A program made the position numbers and the translations under genes. Below, in pieces: positions 1-8,878 of a stretch of 64,000 bases of DNA; positions within the stretch are counted from its first letter, which is position 1; each line of letters opens with the position of its first letter. Below the pieces are notes generated by a model. It was not told the origin of the DNA. It did not search any database and saw only the letters and a list, made by a program, of their open reading frames with translations. The DNA lies in assembly GCF_001748225.1 (NCBI RefSeq), contig NZ_BDFE01000015.1, forward strand, positions 297,437 to 361,436, read 5' to 3'. This stretch comes from Desulfoplanes formicivorans (GTDB lineage: Bacteria; Desulfobacterota; Desulfovibrionia; Desulfovibrionales; Desulfomicrobiaceae).

Positions 1-1
1 C

Positions 2-1144
2 AAGACAGCCGCCTTCAGTCTGCCCATTTTGGAGTATCTCTTTACCAACCCGAAAAAACGCATTCCCGGCAACCCCAGGGTGCTTGTTCTTGCGCCCACC
101 CGTGAACTGGCCGCACAGATCGACGCCTCCATCCAGGATTACAGCAAATACATGCGCATCCATCACACGGTCATCTTTGGCGGTGTGAGCCAAAATCCCC
201 AGGTCAAGGCACTGAAACGCGGCCTGGACATTCTCGTGGCAACGCCGGGCAGACTTCTGGATCTCATGGGCCAGGGGTACATTGACCTGAGCCGTATTGA
301 AATCTTTGTGCTGGACGAGGCCGACCGGATGCTGGACATGGGATTTCTCCCGGATATCCGCAGAGTCATTGCCCAACTGCCCGTCAAAAGACAATCTCTG
401 TTCTTTTCCGCAACCATGGAAAAACAGATCATGGATCTGGCCACCACCCTGGTGACCAATCCTGCACGGGTGAACATTGCTCCGGAACAACCCGCTGTGG
501 AACGGATTGTACAGAAACTCTATTTTGTGGACAAAAACGCCAAACCGACTCTGCTCAACCGGCTCATGCAGGATGCCTCCTTCAAAAAGGTCATCGTGTT
601 CACACAGATGAAACACATGGCCAACCGAGTGGTTGCCAAACTGACCAGTGCCGGGGTCTCTGCAGCAGCCATCCACGGCAACAAGAGCCAGAATGCCCGT
701 ACACAGGCCTTGAATGCGTACAAAAAGGGCAAAATCCGCGTGCTCGTGGCCACGGATATCGCGGCCCGGGGCATTGACGTGGACGGGATCACCCATGTGA
801 TCAACTATGATCTTCCCGTGGAACCCGAAACCTATGTCCACCGCATCGGACGGACTGCCAGAGCCGGTGCCCAAGGCATGGCCATTTCCTTTTGCAGTGC
901 CCCTGAGCGTGATTATCTGCGCAGTATCGAACGATTGCTGCGAAAGAGCGTGCCTGTGGTCATGGATCATCCCTTTCACAGCGAAGAGGCCAAAAACGCC
1001 ACGGGTGCAGCAGCCCGGCCTGCCCCCCGAGGACAACAAACCAGATCAAGACGTCCACGATCACAAACCAGCAGGATCGCACCGGCCAGCCCCCGATCCA
1101 GACAGGGACAACGGACACCACGACGCTCAAGACGGGCATCATAA
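2..1144 (+). CDS. rhlE: DEAD-box ATP-dependent RNA helicase, RhlE type (5' end outside window)
   Basis: The reading frame is already open at base 2 with the end of the Walker A motif (KT followed by AAFSLPILEYL), so the start lies upstream of the window. Visible helicase motifs in order are PTRELAAQ (Ia), GG, TPGR (Ib), DEAD (II), SAT (III), then in the second RecA lobe the IVFTQ segment, ATDIAARGIDV (V) and HRIGRTARAG (VI). The tail of about 60 residues is rich in Arg, Pro and Gln, typical of the RNA-binding extension of RhlE proteins. The family unwinds short RNA duplexes in ribosome assembly and RNA decay. Some other DEAD-box subgroup (for example DeaD) is possible but less likely given the short basic tail. 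Confidence 0.93.
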   Translation, partial: KTAAFSLPILEYLFTNPKKRIPGNPRVLVLAPTRELAAQIDASIQDYSKYMRIHHTVIFGGVSQNPQVKALKRGLDILVATPGRLLDLMGQGYIDLSRIEIFVLDEADRMLDMGFLPDIRRVIAQLPVKRQSLFFSATMEKQIMDLATTLVTNPARVNIAPEQPAVERIVQKLYFVDKNAKPTLLNRLMQDASFKKVIVFTQMKHMANRVVAKLTSAGVSAAAIHGNKSQNARTQALNAYKKGKIRVLVATDIAARGIDVDGITHVINYDLPVEPETYVHRIGRTARAGAQGMAISFCSAPERDYLRSIERLLRKSVPVVMDHPFHSEEAKNATGAAARPAPRGQQTRSRRPRSQTSRIAPASPRSRQGQRTPRRSRRAS

Positions 1145-1285
1145 GCTTTCCAGCATTACACCGGGACGTCTGGGGCAATCAGACAATATGCCTGCAACCC
1201 AAAAAGAAAATGGGAGAAGCCTTGAGAGCACCTGTTTTCCAGGGATATAATCGTCCTTGAGGCGCACCCCTTACCCAAACAAGAG

Positions 1286-1321
1286 AAAAAGGCTGTCGGA
1301 ATATTTCCGGCAGCCTTTTTT
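1286..1321. terminator. Bidirectional rho-independent terminator
   Basis: A 10-bp stem (1291-1300 paired with 1306-1315, one G-U pair) has a 5-nt loop, with an A-run before it and a T-run after it. It sits between the converging helicase and argC genes and can serve both. Confidence 0.85.
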
Positions 1322-1343
1322 CATGGCAATTCATGCAAAATGG

Positions 1344-2399
1344 TTACGGGATCAATGTTCCCCCATGAAGCCCCAGAGTCTGGTCCAACCCAAACATGAT
1401 ATTGGCATTGGCCAGGGCCTGACCTGATGCTCCCCGGCACAGATTGTCAATGGCCGTGACAATGATCAGCCGATCGGTTCGGGGATCAACAGCCAGGCCG
1501 ATGTCACAGAACATGGTTCCCCGCACCCATTTGGTCTGGGGCAATGCGCCCTGGGGCAGAACCCGGACCCATGATTTGTGGGCATAAAAACGGGTGAACA
1601 GATCATGCACAGCCGTTAACGTGGCCGGTTGGTTAAGACGTGTATAGATGGTGGAAAGAATGCCCCGGTCAATGGGCACCAGGTGGGTGTTAAAGGACAG
1701 GGTCACCGGGGTGCTGGCAGCCACGGAAACCTCTTGTTCAATCTCGGGCGTATGCCGATGCTGGCCCAGATTGTAGGCCCTGAAATTTTCATTCACTTCG
1801 CAAAACAGGGAAGAAACACTGGCCTTGCGTCCGGCACCGGTTGCCCCTGACTTGCTGTCCACCACAATGTCCTCGGTCTTGATGAGCCCCTGTTGCAAGG
1901 CAGGGTACAGGCCCAGGATGGCAGAAGTGGGATAGCAACCGGGATTGGCAATGAGCTCGGCATGGGCAATGTCCTGGGCATAGAGTTCAGGCAGGCCGTA
2001 AACCGCCTGGGACAGAAGCTGCTGCTGGGTATGGGTGACATTGTACCAGGCTTCATAGACCCCGGCATCATGCAGACGAAAATCCGCACTCAGGTCGATC
2101 ACTCTGACCTTGCGGGCCAGAAGTTCGGCAGCAATGTTCATGGCTGTTCCGTGGGGCACGGCCAGAAAAACCAGATCGCACTCTTTGGCCAGAACATCCG
2201 GATCCGGCGAAACAAGGGGAACATCAGCCAGAATTGTGGCCTGCAGATGGGGAAAAATATCCACCAGCGTCTTGCCGGCCTCCTTGCGCGAAGTGGCCAG
2301 AACCAGTTTGAAAACGGGATGACCGATCATGAGCCGGGCCAATTCCATACCTGTATAGCCGGTTGCGCCGACCAGGCCTGTTTTTATGTATTGTTCCAT
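1344..2399 (-). CDS. argC: N-acetyl-gamma-glutamyl-phosphate reductase
   Basis: A protein of 351 aa. The N-terminus has the dinucleotide-binding motif GATGYTG of the aspartate-semialdehyde-dehydrogenase fold. The catalytic cysteine is in NPGCYPT at about residue 154, followed by the SGATGAGRK segment. It performs the NADPH-dependent reduction of N-acetylglutamyl phosphate, the third step of arginine synthesis, in the cytoplasm. The length matches bacterial ArgC (about 340-350 aa). The start is the ATG just before KTGLVGATG. It is transcribed away from the dTDP-glucose dehydratase gene, about 100 bp downstream of that gene's end, and no other arg gene is adjacent. Confidence 0.96.
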   Translation of the reverse strand: MEQYIKTGLVGATGYTGMELARLMIGHPVFKLVLATSRKEAGKTLVDIFPHLQATILADVPLVSPDPDVLAKECDLVFLAVPHGTAMNIAAELLARKVRVIDLSADFRLHDAGVYEAWYNVTHTQQQLLSQAVYGLPELYAQDIAHAELIANPGCYPTSAILGLYPALQQGLIKTEDIVVDSKSGATGAGRKASVSSLFCEVNENFRAYNLGQHRHTPEIEQEVSVAASTPVTLSFNTHLVPIDRGILSTIYTRLNQPATLTAVHDLFTRFYAHKSWVRVLPQGALPQTKWVRGTMFCDIGLAVDPRTDRLIIVTAIDNLCRGASGQALANANIMFGLDQTLGLHGGTLIP

Positions 2400-2500
2400 G
2401 TGGTTATCTTGTAATTGTTAAGGGTTGAGGAAGCGAACCAAGAGGACGGATGAAACGCAGTGGTGGTTGAAGATGCTGGCATTTTTTACTGCGCACATGT

Positions 2501-3523
2501 TTACTTTCTTTCGCTGTACCACTCGTTCATGAATGTCCGGTATTCGCCGGACTGTACATCACGAAGCCATTTCATGTTGGAGGTGTACCAGGCAATGGTC
2601 TCCCTGATCCCCGAGGCAAAATCATGATCAGGAGTCCAGCCCAGTTCCCTGGTAGCCAGGGAAAAATCCATGGCATAACGGCGGTCGTGACCCGGACGAT
2701 CCTTGACAAAGGTGATCAGGGACTCGGATTTGCCCAGTTCCCGGAGAATGATCTTGATGATGTTGATGTTGGCCATCTCGGCATGACCACCGAAATTGTA
2801 CACCTGACCAGGCTGGCCCTTTTCCAGGGCCATGGCCACACCCTTGCAATGATCGCGCACATAAATCCAATCGCGCACATTAAGGCCGTCCCCGTACACC
2901 GGGATGGATTCGTCCTGCATGGCCCTGGTAAAAACAAGGGGAATGAGTTTTTCAGGAAACTGGTACGGACCGTAATTGTTGGAGCACCGGGTAATGACAA
3001 CGGGCATGCCGTAGGTCTTGTGATAGGCCCGGGCCAGCAGATCGGCCGAAGCCTTGGATGCCGAATAGGGACTGTTGGGTGCCAGGGGAGTGGTTTCGGA
3101 AAACAGCCCTTCAGGTCCCAGGGAACCATAGACTTCGTCCGTTGATATCTGAACGAATCTGGGAATATCCAGCTGGCGGGCCGCTTCGAGAAGGGTCTGG
3201 GTACCGTTGATATTGGTGGTGACAAAGGGAGAGGGATCGTTGATGGACCGGTCCACATGGGATTCGGCTGCAAAATTGACCACCGCGTCAATCTGGTGAG
3301 CACGCATTGTTTTCATGATCAAGGAGGCATCATTGATGTCCCCGTGAACAAAAACATATCTGCTCCCACCATGTTTTTTTTCAATGGAGGCCAAATTCTG
3401 GAGGTTGCCGGCATAGGTCAGCTTGTCCACATTGACGACGAGTACATCGTCCCTGGTGTCAAAAAGATAATGGATAAAATTGGAACCAATAAAGCCACAT
3501 CCACCGGTTACGAGAATATTCAT
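2501..3523 (-). CDS. rfbB: dTDP-glucose 4,6-dehydratase
   Basis: A 340-aa extended short-chain dehydrogenase/reductase. It has the NAD-binding motif GGCGFIG directly at the N-terminus, STDEVYG carrying the Thr/Asp/Glu active-site residues, and the catalytic YSASK tetrad near residue 160. It converts dTDP-glucose to dTDP-4-keto-6-deoxyglucose, the precursor of rhamnose and other surface sugars. The start is the ATG of MNILVTGG, preceded by GGAAG. A longer frame exists upstream but would add 22 unconserved residues. No rfbA, rfbC or rfbD is next to it, so the pathway is split in this genome. UDP-glucuronate epimerase-type relatives are less likely. Confidence 0.93.
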   Translation of the reverse strand: MNILVTGGCGFIGSNFIHYLFDTRDDVLVVNVDKLTYAGNLQNLASIEKKHGGSRYVFVHGDINDASLIMKTMRAHQIDAVVNFAAESHVDRSINDPSPFVTTNINGTQTLLEAARQLDIPRFVQISTDEVYGSLGPEGLFSETTPLAPNSPYSASKASADLLARAYHKTYGMPVVITRCSNNYGPYQFPEKLIPLVFTRAMQDESIPVYGDGLNVRDWIYVRDHCKGVAMALEKGQPGQVYNFGGHAEMANINIIKIILRELGKSESLITFVKDRPGHDRRYAMDFSLATRELGWTPDHDFASGIRETIAWYTSNMKWLRDVQSGEYRTFMNEWYSERK

Positions 3524-3611
3524 GCGTCTTCCTTGTGGGGTCGTGTTTGGGAAAGAATCCGGGAACAACAGGGTACCTTCCGGATCCATAATACAATGTT
3601 TGAAAGATATC

Positions 3612-3648
3612 AGAAAAAAAGAACTTGCCTTGCAAGATCTTTTTTTCT
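3612..3648. terminator. A-tract/T-tract hairpin, possible bidirectional terminator
   Basis: A 17-nt arm (3612-3628) pairs with 3632-3648 with one mismatch, around a 3-nt loop. The outer stem is pure A:T (seven consecutive A facing seven T), so either strand gives a GC-containing hairpin with a U-run. It separates rfbB from the tRNA-Val gene, which begins only 17 nt further on. Confidence 0.55.
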
Positions 3649-3665
3649 AGAAAACGTCCCTGTTC

Positions 3666-3741
3666 GGGCGGTTAACTCAGCGGTGAGAGTGCCATCTTCA
3701 CACGGTGGAAGTCCGGAGTTCAAATCTCCGACCGCCCACCA
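3666..3741 (+). tRNA. tRNA-Val (anticodon CAC)
   Basis: Full cloverleaf. The acceptor GGGCGGT (3666-3672) pairs with ACCGCCC (3731-3737). There is a D arm with ACTC/GAGT, and an anticodon stem CCATC/GGTGG with loop TTCACAC, giving anticodon CAC for GTG codons. The T arm is CGGAG TTCAAAT CTCCG. The discriminator A is followed by an encoded CCA. Confidence 0.95.
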
Positions 3742-3753
3742 CATACAACGAGC

Positions 3754-3785
3754 AAGGCCCTGGTTCTTTCCAGGGCCTTTTTTTA
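3754..3785 (+). terminator. Rho-independent terminator after tRNA-Val
   Basis: A perfect 10-bp stem (3754-3763 with 3770-3779), 6-nt loop and a following T-run. It is placed 13 nt after the tRNA CCA end. Confidence 0.9.
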
Positions 3786-3874
3786 TACCCCGGTGGATCA
3801 GGGTGCTTCTGTTTGGGCTCCCTGTTTTCGTCCACAGCGCTGGATATAAAGTTTGACTCCAAAGAGCAACCCTT

Positions 3875-4333
3875 ATGCAGATAGCCCTGTACGAACCGGA
3901 AATCCCTCCCAATACGGGAACCATAGCCCGTCTCTGCGCCGCCGTGACCACGCCCCTCAATCTTATCGAACCTCTGGGCTTCAGCCTGGACGACCGATAC
4001 CTGAAACGGGCGGGCCTGGATTACTGGCCCCATGTGGACGTTCGTGTGTGGAAGAACTGGTCCTCGTTCACCGCATCCCTGGACCCGTGTGTGCGCCTGA
4101 TCATGACCAGCGCCCGCAAGGGACAACCCCATCATACCTTTTCCTTTCACACAAAGGACATCATTGTTCTGGGTCCTGAAACCCGGGGACTACCTGGTGA
4201 AATCATGGACCAGGCGGATTATCTTGTGCGCATCCCCATCTGGGGGCAGGTAAGATCCATCAACCTGGCCAATTGCGCGTCCATACTCCTGTATGAAGGT
4301 CTCCGCCAGACAGGAGAACTGGACAGTCATTGA
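3875..4333 (+). CDS. trmL: tRNA (cytidine/uridine(34)-2'-O)-methyltransferase TrmL
   Basis: A small SPOUT-class methyltransferase of 152 aa, matching the usual TrmL length of 150-160. It begins with MQIALYEPEIPPNTG, and carries the knot motifs LGPETRGLP and the C-terminal IPIWGQVRSINLANCAS. TrmL methylates the wobble ribose of tRNA-Leu isoacceptors using S-adenosylmethionine. It stands alone, between tRNA-Val and the SGNH gene. The family assignment is firm; the precise tRNA substrate is inferred from family members. Confidence 0.95.
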   Translation: MQIALYEPEIPPNTGTIARLCAAVTTPLNLIEPLGFSLDDRYLKRAGLDYWPHVDVRVWKNWSSFTASLDPCVRLIMTSARKGQPHHTFSFHTKDIIVLGPETRGLPGEIMDQADYLVRIPIWGQVRSINLANCASILLYEGLRQTGELDSH

Positions 4334-4578
4334 CCTCAGCACCGGTTTTGCAGGTCATCAGCGGGGTGAATGAATAAAGCATACTGCGCCGGTCGATGTT
4401 TCCCGGGGCCGTATGCAATGCAACATCAGGGTGGTTGCCGCCTACCTCCGCGCCGATATGAACGTCTGTTGCCTGCTGTGTGCTGTGCTTCCTTCTGTGC
4501 TACTTGCCCACAACGAACAGGCTGATACCTGTGCCGGTGTACAGGATAATAATTCTCCAACCTCAACCAAGGTCTGAT

Positions 4579-5646
4579 ATGTTCTCCTTTGCATTGATCA
4601 TCCTGCTCATTGTCCTGGCTGAGATCAAGGCCAGGAAGGACTATCTCAAGAAACACTCCATTCCGTTTGAACCCAAAAAGGTCGGTGAGTATCCATATAA
4701 CGAGTTCATCGATGAATGCGGTCCGCCGCTTCACTGGAGACTCAAACAGGGGTACGCATCAAAGCAGGTCCATATCAACAGCCTGGGACAGCGCGGACCT
4801 GAACCACAACCCGGGAAACGCAAGATCTGGGTTGCCGGGGAATCGGAACTGTTTGGCGCCAAATTGCCTGAAGAACAGCACTTGTGGTTGAACGTCCTGC
4901 AAAACAGGCTGGACGAGGCAGGGTATGACTATCAGGTCATGAATGCATCCATCATCGGCTACAACGGCCAGCAGACTGCAGAGGCAGTGACCGCGCTTCC
5001 CATCGGTCCTGGCGATATTCTGCTGATCCGGCCCAATATGAACGATCTTTCCATCGCCGTTGTCAACGGAAAGGACTGGGAGCCAGGCACTCCCTGGCCC
5101 ATGGCGTTTATTCACAAGCTTCAAAGTCACAAGCCGTGGTACCAGAAAGCGCTTGACCAAACCTGCCTTGGTACTGCCCTGCGGAAAAAATGGATGAAGA
5201 GTGACGAAAGACAAAAGGCCTTTGCCAGCAAACCCGGTTTCCAACAGGAACGAGTGTTTGAAGAATCCCTGCATCTCCTCAGGCGGATGACCGCTTATGC
5301 ACGAGAAAGGGGGGCAGATGTGGCCATGTTCGACTACGTTTTCAGTTATGAAGCCGAGGTCAACCCCGAGGATGAGGCCAAGCTCTCGGCTATTCAGTCC
5401 AACTGGCGATTTTACATCGACAAATGGAGCACAATCCAGTTCGCTCTCCAGGACTTTGCCGTGGACAGATTTGCCGTCCCTGAGGGATTGCCCGTACTGC
5501 GCCTGGCTCCGTACATCTGGAAACATCCCCGACGTTACCAAATGTTTATTGATATCGTGCACTTCAATGCAGAGGGCCATACCGTCTATGCCCAGGCTCT
5601 TTACAACGAGCTGCGTGACAAGAAAATCATCGCAAAAGACACTTAA
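4579..5646 (+). CDS. Membrane-anchored SGNH/GDSL-type hydrolase-like protein
   Basis: A 355-aa protein. A single hydrophobic segment at residues 1-14 (FSFALIILLIVLAEI) looks like an N-terminal anchor, followed by a soluble domain. The SGNH blocks are visible: GES near residue 88 (nucleophile Ser; GDS in most members), RPNMND with the block III Asn, and DIVH near residues 324-327, which would supply the catalytic Asp and His. The family hydrolyses or transfers acyl or acetyl groups, often on sugars or peptidoglycan; the substrate here is unknown. I chose the ATG at 4579 because it places the anchor at the N-terminus. An in-frame ATG at 4480 would add 33 unconvincing residues. The stop overlaps the start of the next (broken) GNAT gene. 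Confidence 0.7.
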   Translation: MFSFALIILLIVLAEIKARKDYLKKHSIPFEPKKVGEYPYNEFIDECGPPLHWRLKQGYASKQVHINSLGQRGPEPQPGKRKIWVAGESELFGAKLPEEQHLWLNVLQNRLDEAGYDYQVMNASIIGYNGQQTAEAVTALPIGPGDILLIRPNMNDLSIAVVNGKDWEPGTPWPMAFIHKLQSHKPWYQKALDQTCLGTALRKKWMKSDERQKAFASKPGFQQERVFEESLHLLRRMTAYARERGADVAMFDYVFSYEAEVNPEDEAKLSAIQSNWRFYIDKWSTIQFALQDFAVDRFAVPEGLPVLRLAPYIWKHPRRYQMFIDIVHFNAEGHTVYAQALYNELRDKKIIAKDT

Positions 5647-6652
5647 TGAACAGAGAAAAACGCATCAAATCCCTTATTGAGGCTCGACAGGATATCGAAC
5701 CGGGACAGGATGTGGAGATCGACATGTTCCGTCCGAGCGATGCGTTGGGCATTTCCCTTGCCTATCTGGCAATCCATGAAGATTCATTCCCCATCGATCA
5801 TGTCTACACCTAACGCCACCAATGATCAGTACACCATTGTTGCACGAACGCCCAAGGGTGAAGTGGTGGGGCTGGTTGGTCTCTTTCGCCATGCGCCCAA
5901 TCCGAAAGTGCACGAGATCGGTGAGCTCATGATTCTCAAATCCTACCGTAACAGCCATCTTGCCGTTGACTTGAGCCAGGTAGCTGGAGGCAACTGTCCG
6001 AAACGTTTCGGGTTGCAGGTGCTCTTTAGCGAAACAGTGTGCAACCATCGAGTGTCACAGCGGCTTGCCCTGCAGCAGGGGATGGTGCCCACCGGACTGG
6101 AGCTGGAATGCATGCCCGCAGGAGCCTACAAAAAATGAGGGCGGCTTCGCTTGCAACGTCTCCCTGACACTCATGTTTCTGGTCAGGGAGAAATCGGTCT
6201 GTTCCGTCTGCCTTCCTGACGAGTATGCTCCATTCATACAGTCTCTTTACGCCGGGCTCGGACTTGTCCGGGAGCATATGAAGGGTCGGGCACTGTCCGG
6301 AAAGACCGACAAGCAGGATTTTGTGCTTGCAGATTCCAAACTGGTCCGACTGACTGTGAAAAAAACCGGGACCGACTTCGCAGGGATCATTGAAAAGGGC
6401 GAATCCACATTCGGTCCCGGCGGTCTGATGCAGGTATACTTGAATCTGGGCGATCCCGGTGTTGCAGAGGCTGTCACCATCCTGCGCCAGCGGGGGTACT
6501 TTTTTGGCGGCCTGCTTCCCTGCTGGTTCGGGTCTGACGGCATGATCATGCAAAGGGTGCCCCGGCAGCCGGACTGGGATGCCCTGCAACTCTACGGCAA
6601 AAAGACCAGGGCTATTTTCGAATATGTCCGAAGTGACTACATGGATCAATAG
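5646..6652 (+). pseudogene. GNAT-family acetyltransferase-like gene with two frameshifts
   Basis: The ATG overlaps the SGNH stop (TAATG). Frame 3 runs to about 5814 and ends HEDSFPIDHVYT before a stop. Coding resemblance continues in frame 1 (TIVARTPKGEVVGLVGLF, then a GNAT-like ELMILKSYRNSHLAVDL) to the TGA at 6136. It then continues in frame 2 from NEGGFACNVSLTLMFLV to the TAG ending at 6652. Joined, the pieces give about 335 aa with two acyltransferase-like halves. The second shift falls in a run of six A (about 6130-6135): dropping one A restores ...AGAYKNEGG. The first is repaired by skipping one base near 5806-5812. It could be a true pseudogene, a sequencing error or slippage; the sequence alone does not decide. 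Its function is unknown, presumably linked to the SGNH gene. Confidence 0.7.
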
Positions 6653-6816
6653 GTGTACTGGTCGACCAGTGACCGGAATTGTTGAGGCGTGAGTTCCTCG
6701 CCTGTATCCTGCTCCCTGTCCCGCCAGACCACTGACGGGTGATCCTCCTCCCATCTATCAAGGCACTTTGCTGCCCCGGACCCGCTGCCATGGGGTACAA
6801 AATGGAAAATGGGGTC
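6646..6816 (-). pseudogene. Anonymous 3' gene fragment without a start codon
   Basis: On the minus strand an open frame runs from just after a TAA (6817-6819) to a TGA at 6646-6648, and it has no usable ATG. Its 56 residues look like real protein: PHGSGSGAAKCLDRW, then WEEDHPSVVWRD and GEELTPQQFRSLVDQYTY. The composition switches abruptly to AT-rich DNA at about 6820, suggesting a rearrangement breakpoint that removed the 5' part. I cannot name the family. It converges on the broken GNAT gene and overlaps its last bases. Confidence 0.4.
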
Positions 6817-6906
6817 TTACAAGGATTAAAGTTATAATACTTTGATACACTTGTATTTTTACCGTTTTTTATGTGGTTAAGCGTGAAAGTCGAGTCCAGT
6901 AGAATA
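6817..6906. other. AT-rich spacer, no gene seen
   Basis: Non-coding AT-rich stretch between the gene fragment and the glmS terminator. It contains a TATAAT at about 6833-6838 without a properly spaced -35 box. Nothing else is recognised. Confidence 0.6.
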
Positions 6907-6953
6907 CAAAAGAAGTGCCTTTTCTACTTTGATAGAAAAGGCACTTCTTTTTG
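6907..6953 (-). terminator. Rho-independent terminator of glmS
   Basis: A long stem (about 6908-6926 with 6933-6951) containing AAGTGCC/GGCACTT is flanked by A- and T-runs on the two sides. It lies about 40 bp past the glmS stop and is symmetric enough to act in both directions. Confidence 0.85.
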
Positions 6954-6990
6954 TTCATGGCATGAATGATATCAGATATCCCTTTTCAAG

Positions 6991-8814
6991 CTATTCCACG
7001 GTCACACTCTTGGCCAGATTTCTGGGTTGATCCACATCCTTGCCCAGGTAGACGGCCATTTCATAGGCAAAGAGCTGCAACGCCGGGAGCACGAAAAAAC
7101 TGCCCAGCGGTCCCCTTACCCGCGGGATGACCCAGGTGTCCTCTTCCTGGATATTGGCTCCCTTGTGGGTCAGGGCGATGATCCTGCCACCGCGGGCCTG
7201 TACTTCCTTGAGATTGGACTTGACCTTGGGCAGGAGAAAATCGTCCAGGGCCAGGGCAAAGGTGGGAAAATCCGGTTCGATAAGGGCAATGGGTCCGTGC
7301 TTCATTTCGCCGGAAGCATACCCTTCGGCATGGATATAGGAAATTTCCTTGAGCTTGAGGGCCCCTTCCAGGGCCAGGGGAAAATTGATGCCCCGGCCGA
7401 GATAGAAAAAACTTTTGGCCCAGGCATATTCCCTGGCCAGCTTTTTGGCCTTTTTGCGGATCATGGGCAGCTCTTCCTTGAGCTGCTTGGGCAGGGCAAG
7501 AAGACCGGGCAGAATCGTATCCCTGACTTCCTGACGCAAGGTCCCTTTCTTCTCCCCCCAGTAATAGGCCAAAAGGGTCAGCAGGACCAGCTGGCTGCAC
7601 ATGGCCTTGGTGGAGGCCACACTGATCTCGGGACCTGCCTGGGTATAAATGACCGCATCCGACTCCCTGGCCACGGAGGATCCGACCACATTGCACAGTC
7701 CCAGTACGGGAACCCCCTTTTCACGGACAATGCGCATACCCGCCAAGGTATCGGCCGTCTCTCCCGACTGGCTGATGGCCAGGACTAGGTCATCCTTGTC
7801 CAGGACCAGACTCCGGTAACGAAATTCCGAGGCAATCTCCACCTGTACGGGGATCCTGGCCCACGACTCAATGATATACTTGGCCCACAGGCCGGCATGA
7901 TAGGATGTCCCGCAGGCCACAATGCTCAACCTTTTGGGCACGTCCATGGTTTTCAGTTCCGGGATATCCAAAGTCTGTTTGCGCTCGTCCACACGACCGG
8001 CCAAACAGTCCCGGATGACCTGGGGCTGCTCAAAGATTTCCTTGAGCATGAAATGCTTGTACCCGGATTTCTGAGCAGCCTGCAGATCCCAAGCAATGTG
8101 CTGGTTTTTCTTGCTCAGGGGTTCCAGGGTCTCCACGTCATAAAGTTTCCAGGAATTGGCATCCATCTCCACCATCTGGTTGTCTTCGAGAAAGATGACC
8201 TCCCGGGTGTAGGGCAGAAAGGCCGGAATATCCGAGGCCACAAAATTCTCGCCCGCTCCCAGACCAAGGAGCAGAGGACTTGCATTGCGCGCCGCCCAGA
8301 TCTTGCCGGGATTTTCCAGATCAATGAGGGCAAAGGCATAGGAGCCATCCACCTGTTTCAGGGCCCAGGAAATGGCCTCGGGGATGGAATCCTTGAGCCG
8401 GGCACCCTTGGAGATGAGATAGGCCAGCACCTCGGTATCCGTATCTGACCAGAATTTGTGACCTTCCTTTTGCAAGGCATCCTTGAGTTCCTGATAATTT
8501 TCAATGATCCCGTTGTGGACCAGGGCAAGGCGGCCCTGGTCATCAATGTGCGGATGGGCGTTTTTCTCCGTGGGCAGTCCATGGGTGGCCCAACGGGTAT
8601 GACCAATGCCATAGGTGGCCGAAAGGGCGTTGATCCTTTCCAGCTTTTTTTCCAGGACACTCAATTTACCTTCGGAACGAACCACATTGATCCGATCCTT
8701 TTTCATGTAGGCGATGCCGGCCGAGTCATACCCCCGGTATTCAAGGCTTTTGAGTCCTTCCACAATGATGGGCAAGGCAGGCCTGTGACCCGCATATCCG
8801 ATGATCCCGCACAT
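6991..8814 (-). CDS. glmS: Glutamine--fructose-6-phosphate aminotransferase (isomerizing)
   Basis: 607 aa, the standard GlmS length. MCGIIGY places the glutaminase nucleophile Cys right after Met1. The class II glutamine amidotransferase domain occupies about residues 1-230 (TRWATHG, HNGIIEN). Two SIS sugar-isomerase domains follow (SQSGETADTLA; STKAMCSQLVLL), and the C-terminus is AKSVTVE. It makes glucosamine-6-phosphate for peptidoglycan and LPS precursors in the cytoplasm. rdgB lies 64 bp upstream on the same strand, so the two may share a transcript. I see no glmS ribozyme; the space upstream is too short. Confidence 0.98.
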   Translation of the reverse strand: MCGIIGYAGHRPALPIIVEGLKSLEYRGYDSAGIAYMKKDRINVVRSEGKLSVLEKKLERINALSATYGIGHTRWATHGLPTEKNAHPHIDDQGRLALVHNGIIENYQELKDALQKEGHKFWSDTDTEVLAYLISKGARLKDSIPEAISWALKQVDGSYAFALIDLENPGKIWAARNASPLLLGLGAGENFVASDIPAFLPYTREVIFLEDNQMVEMDANSWKLYDVETLEPLSKKNQHIAWDLQAAQKSGYKHFMLKEIFEQPQVIRDCLAGRVDERKQTLDIPELKTMDVPKRLSIVACGTSYHAGLWAKYIIESWARIPVQVEIASEFRYRSLVLDKDDLVLAISQSGETADTLAGMRIVREKGVPVLGLCNVVGSSVARESDAVIYTQAGPEISVASTKAMCSQLVLLTLLAYYWGEKKGTLRQEVRDTILPGLLALPKQLKEELPMIRKKAKKLAREYAWAKSFFYLGRGINFPLALEGALKLKEISYIHAEGYASGEMKHGPIALIEPDFPTFALALDDFLLPKVKSNLKEVQARGGRIIALTHKGANIQEEDTWVIPRVRGPLGSFFVLPALQLFAYEMAVYLGKDVDQPRNLAKSVTVE

Positions 8815-8878
8815 GTATTACGCTCCTTGTTTATCCCCGAAAAGGCAGATGCAAAAAAATGCTCTTCACCATATTATT

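Noticed and set aside
6833..6838. TATAAT as a promoter
   Set aside because: No -35 at acceptable distance, and it points into the glmS terminator.
8815..8878. glmS ribozyme upstream of glmS
   Set aside because: Only 64 bp separate glmS from rdgB, too short for the ribozyme, and no matching core.
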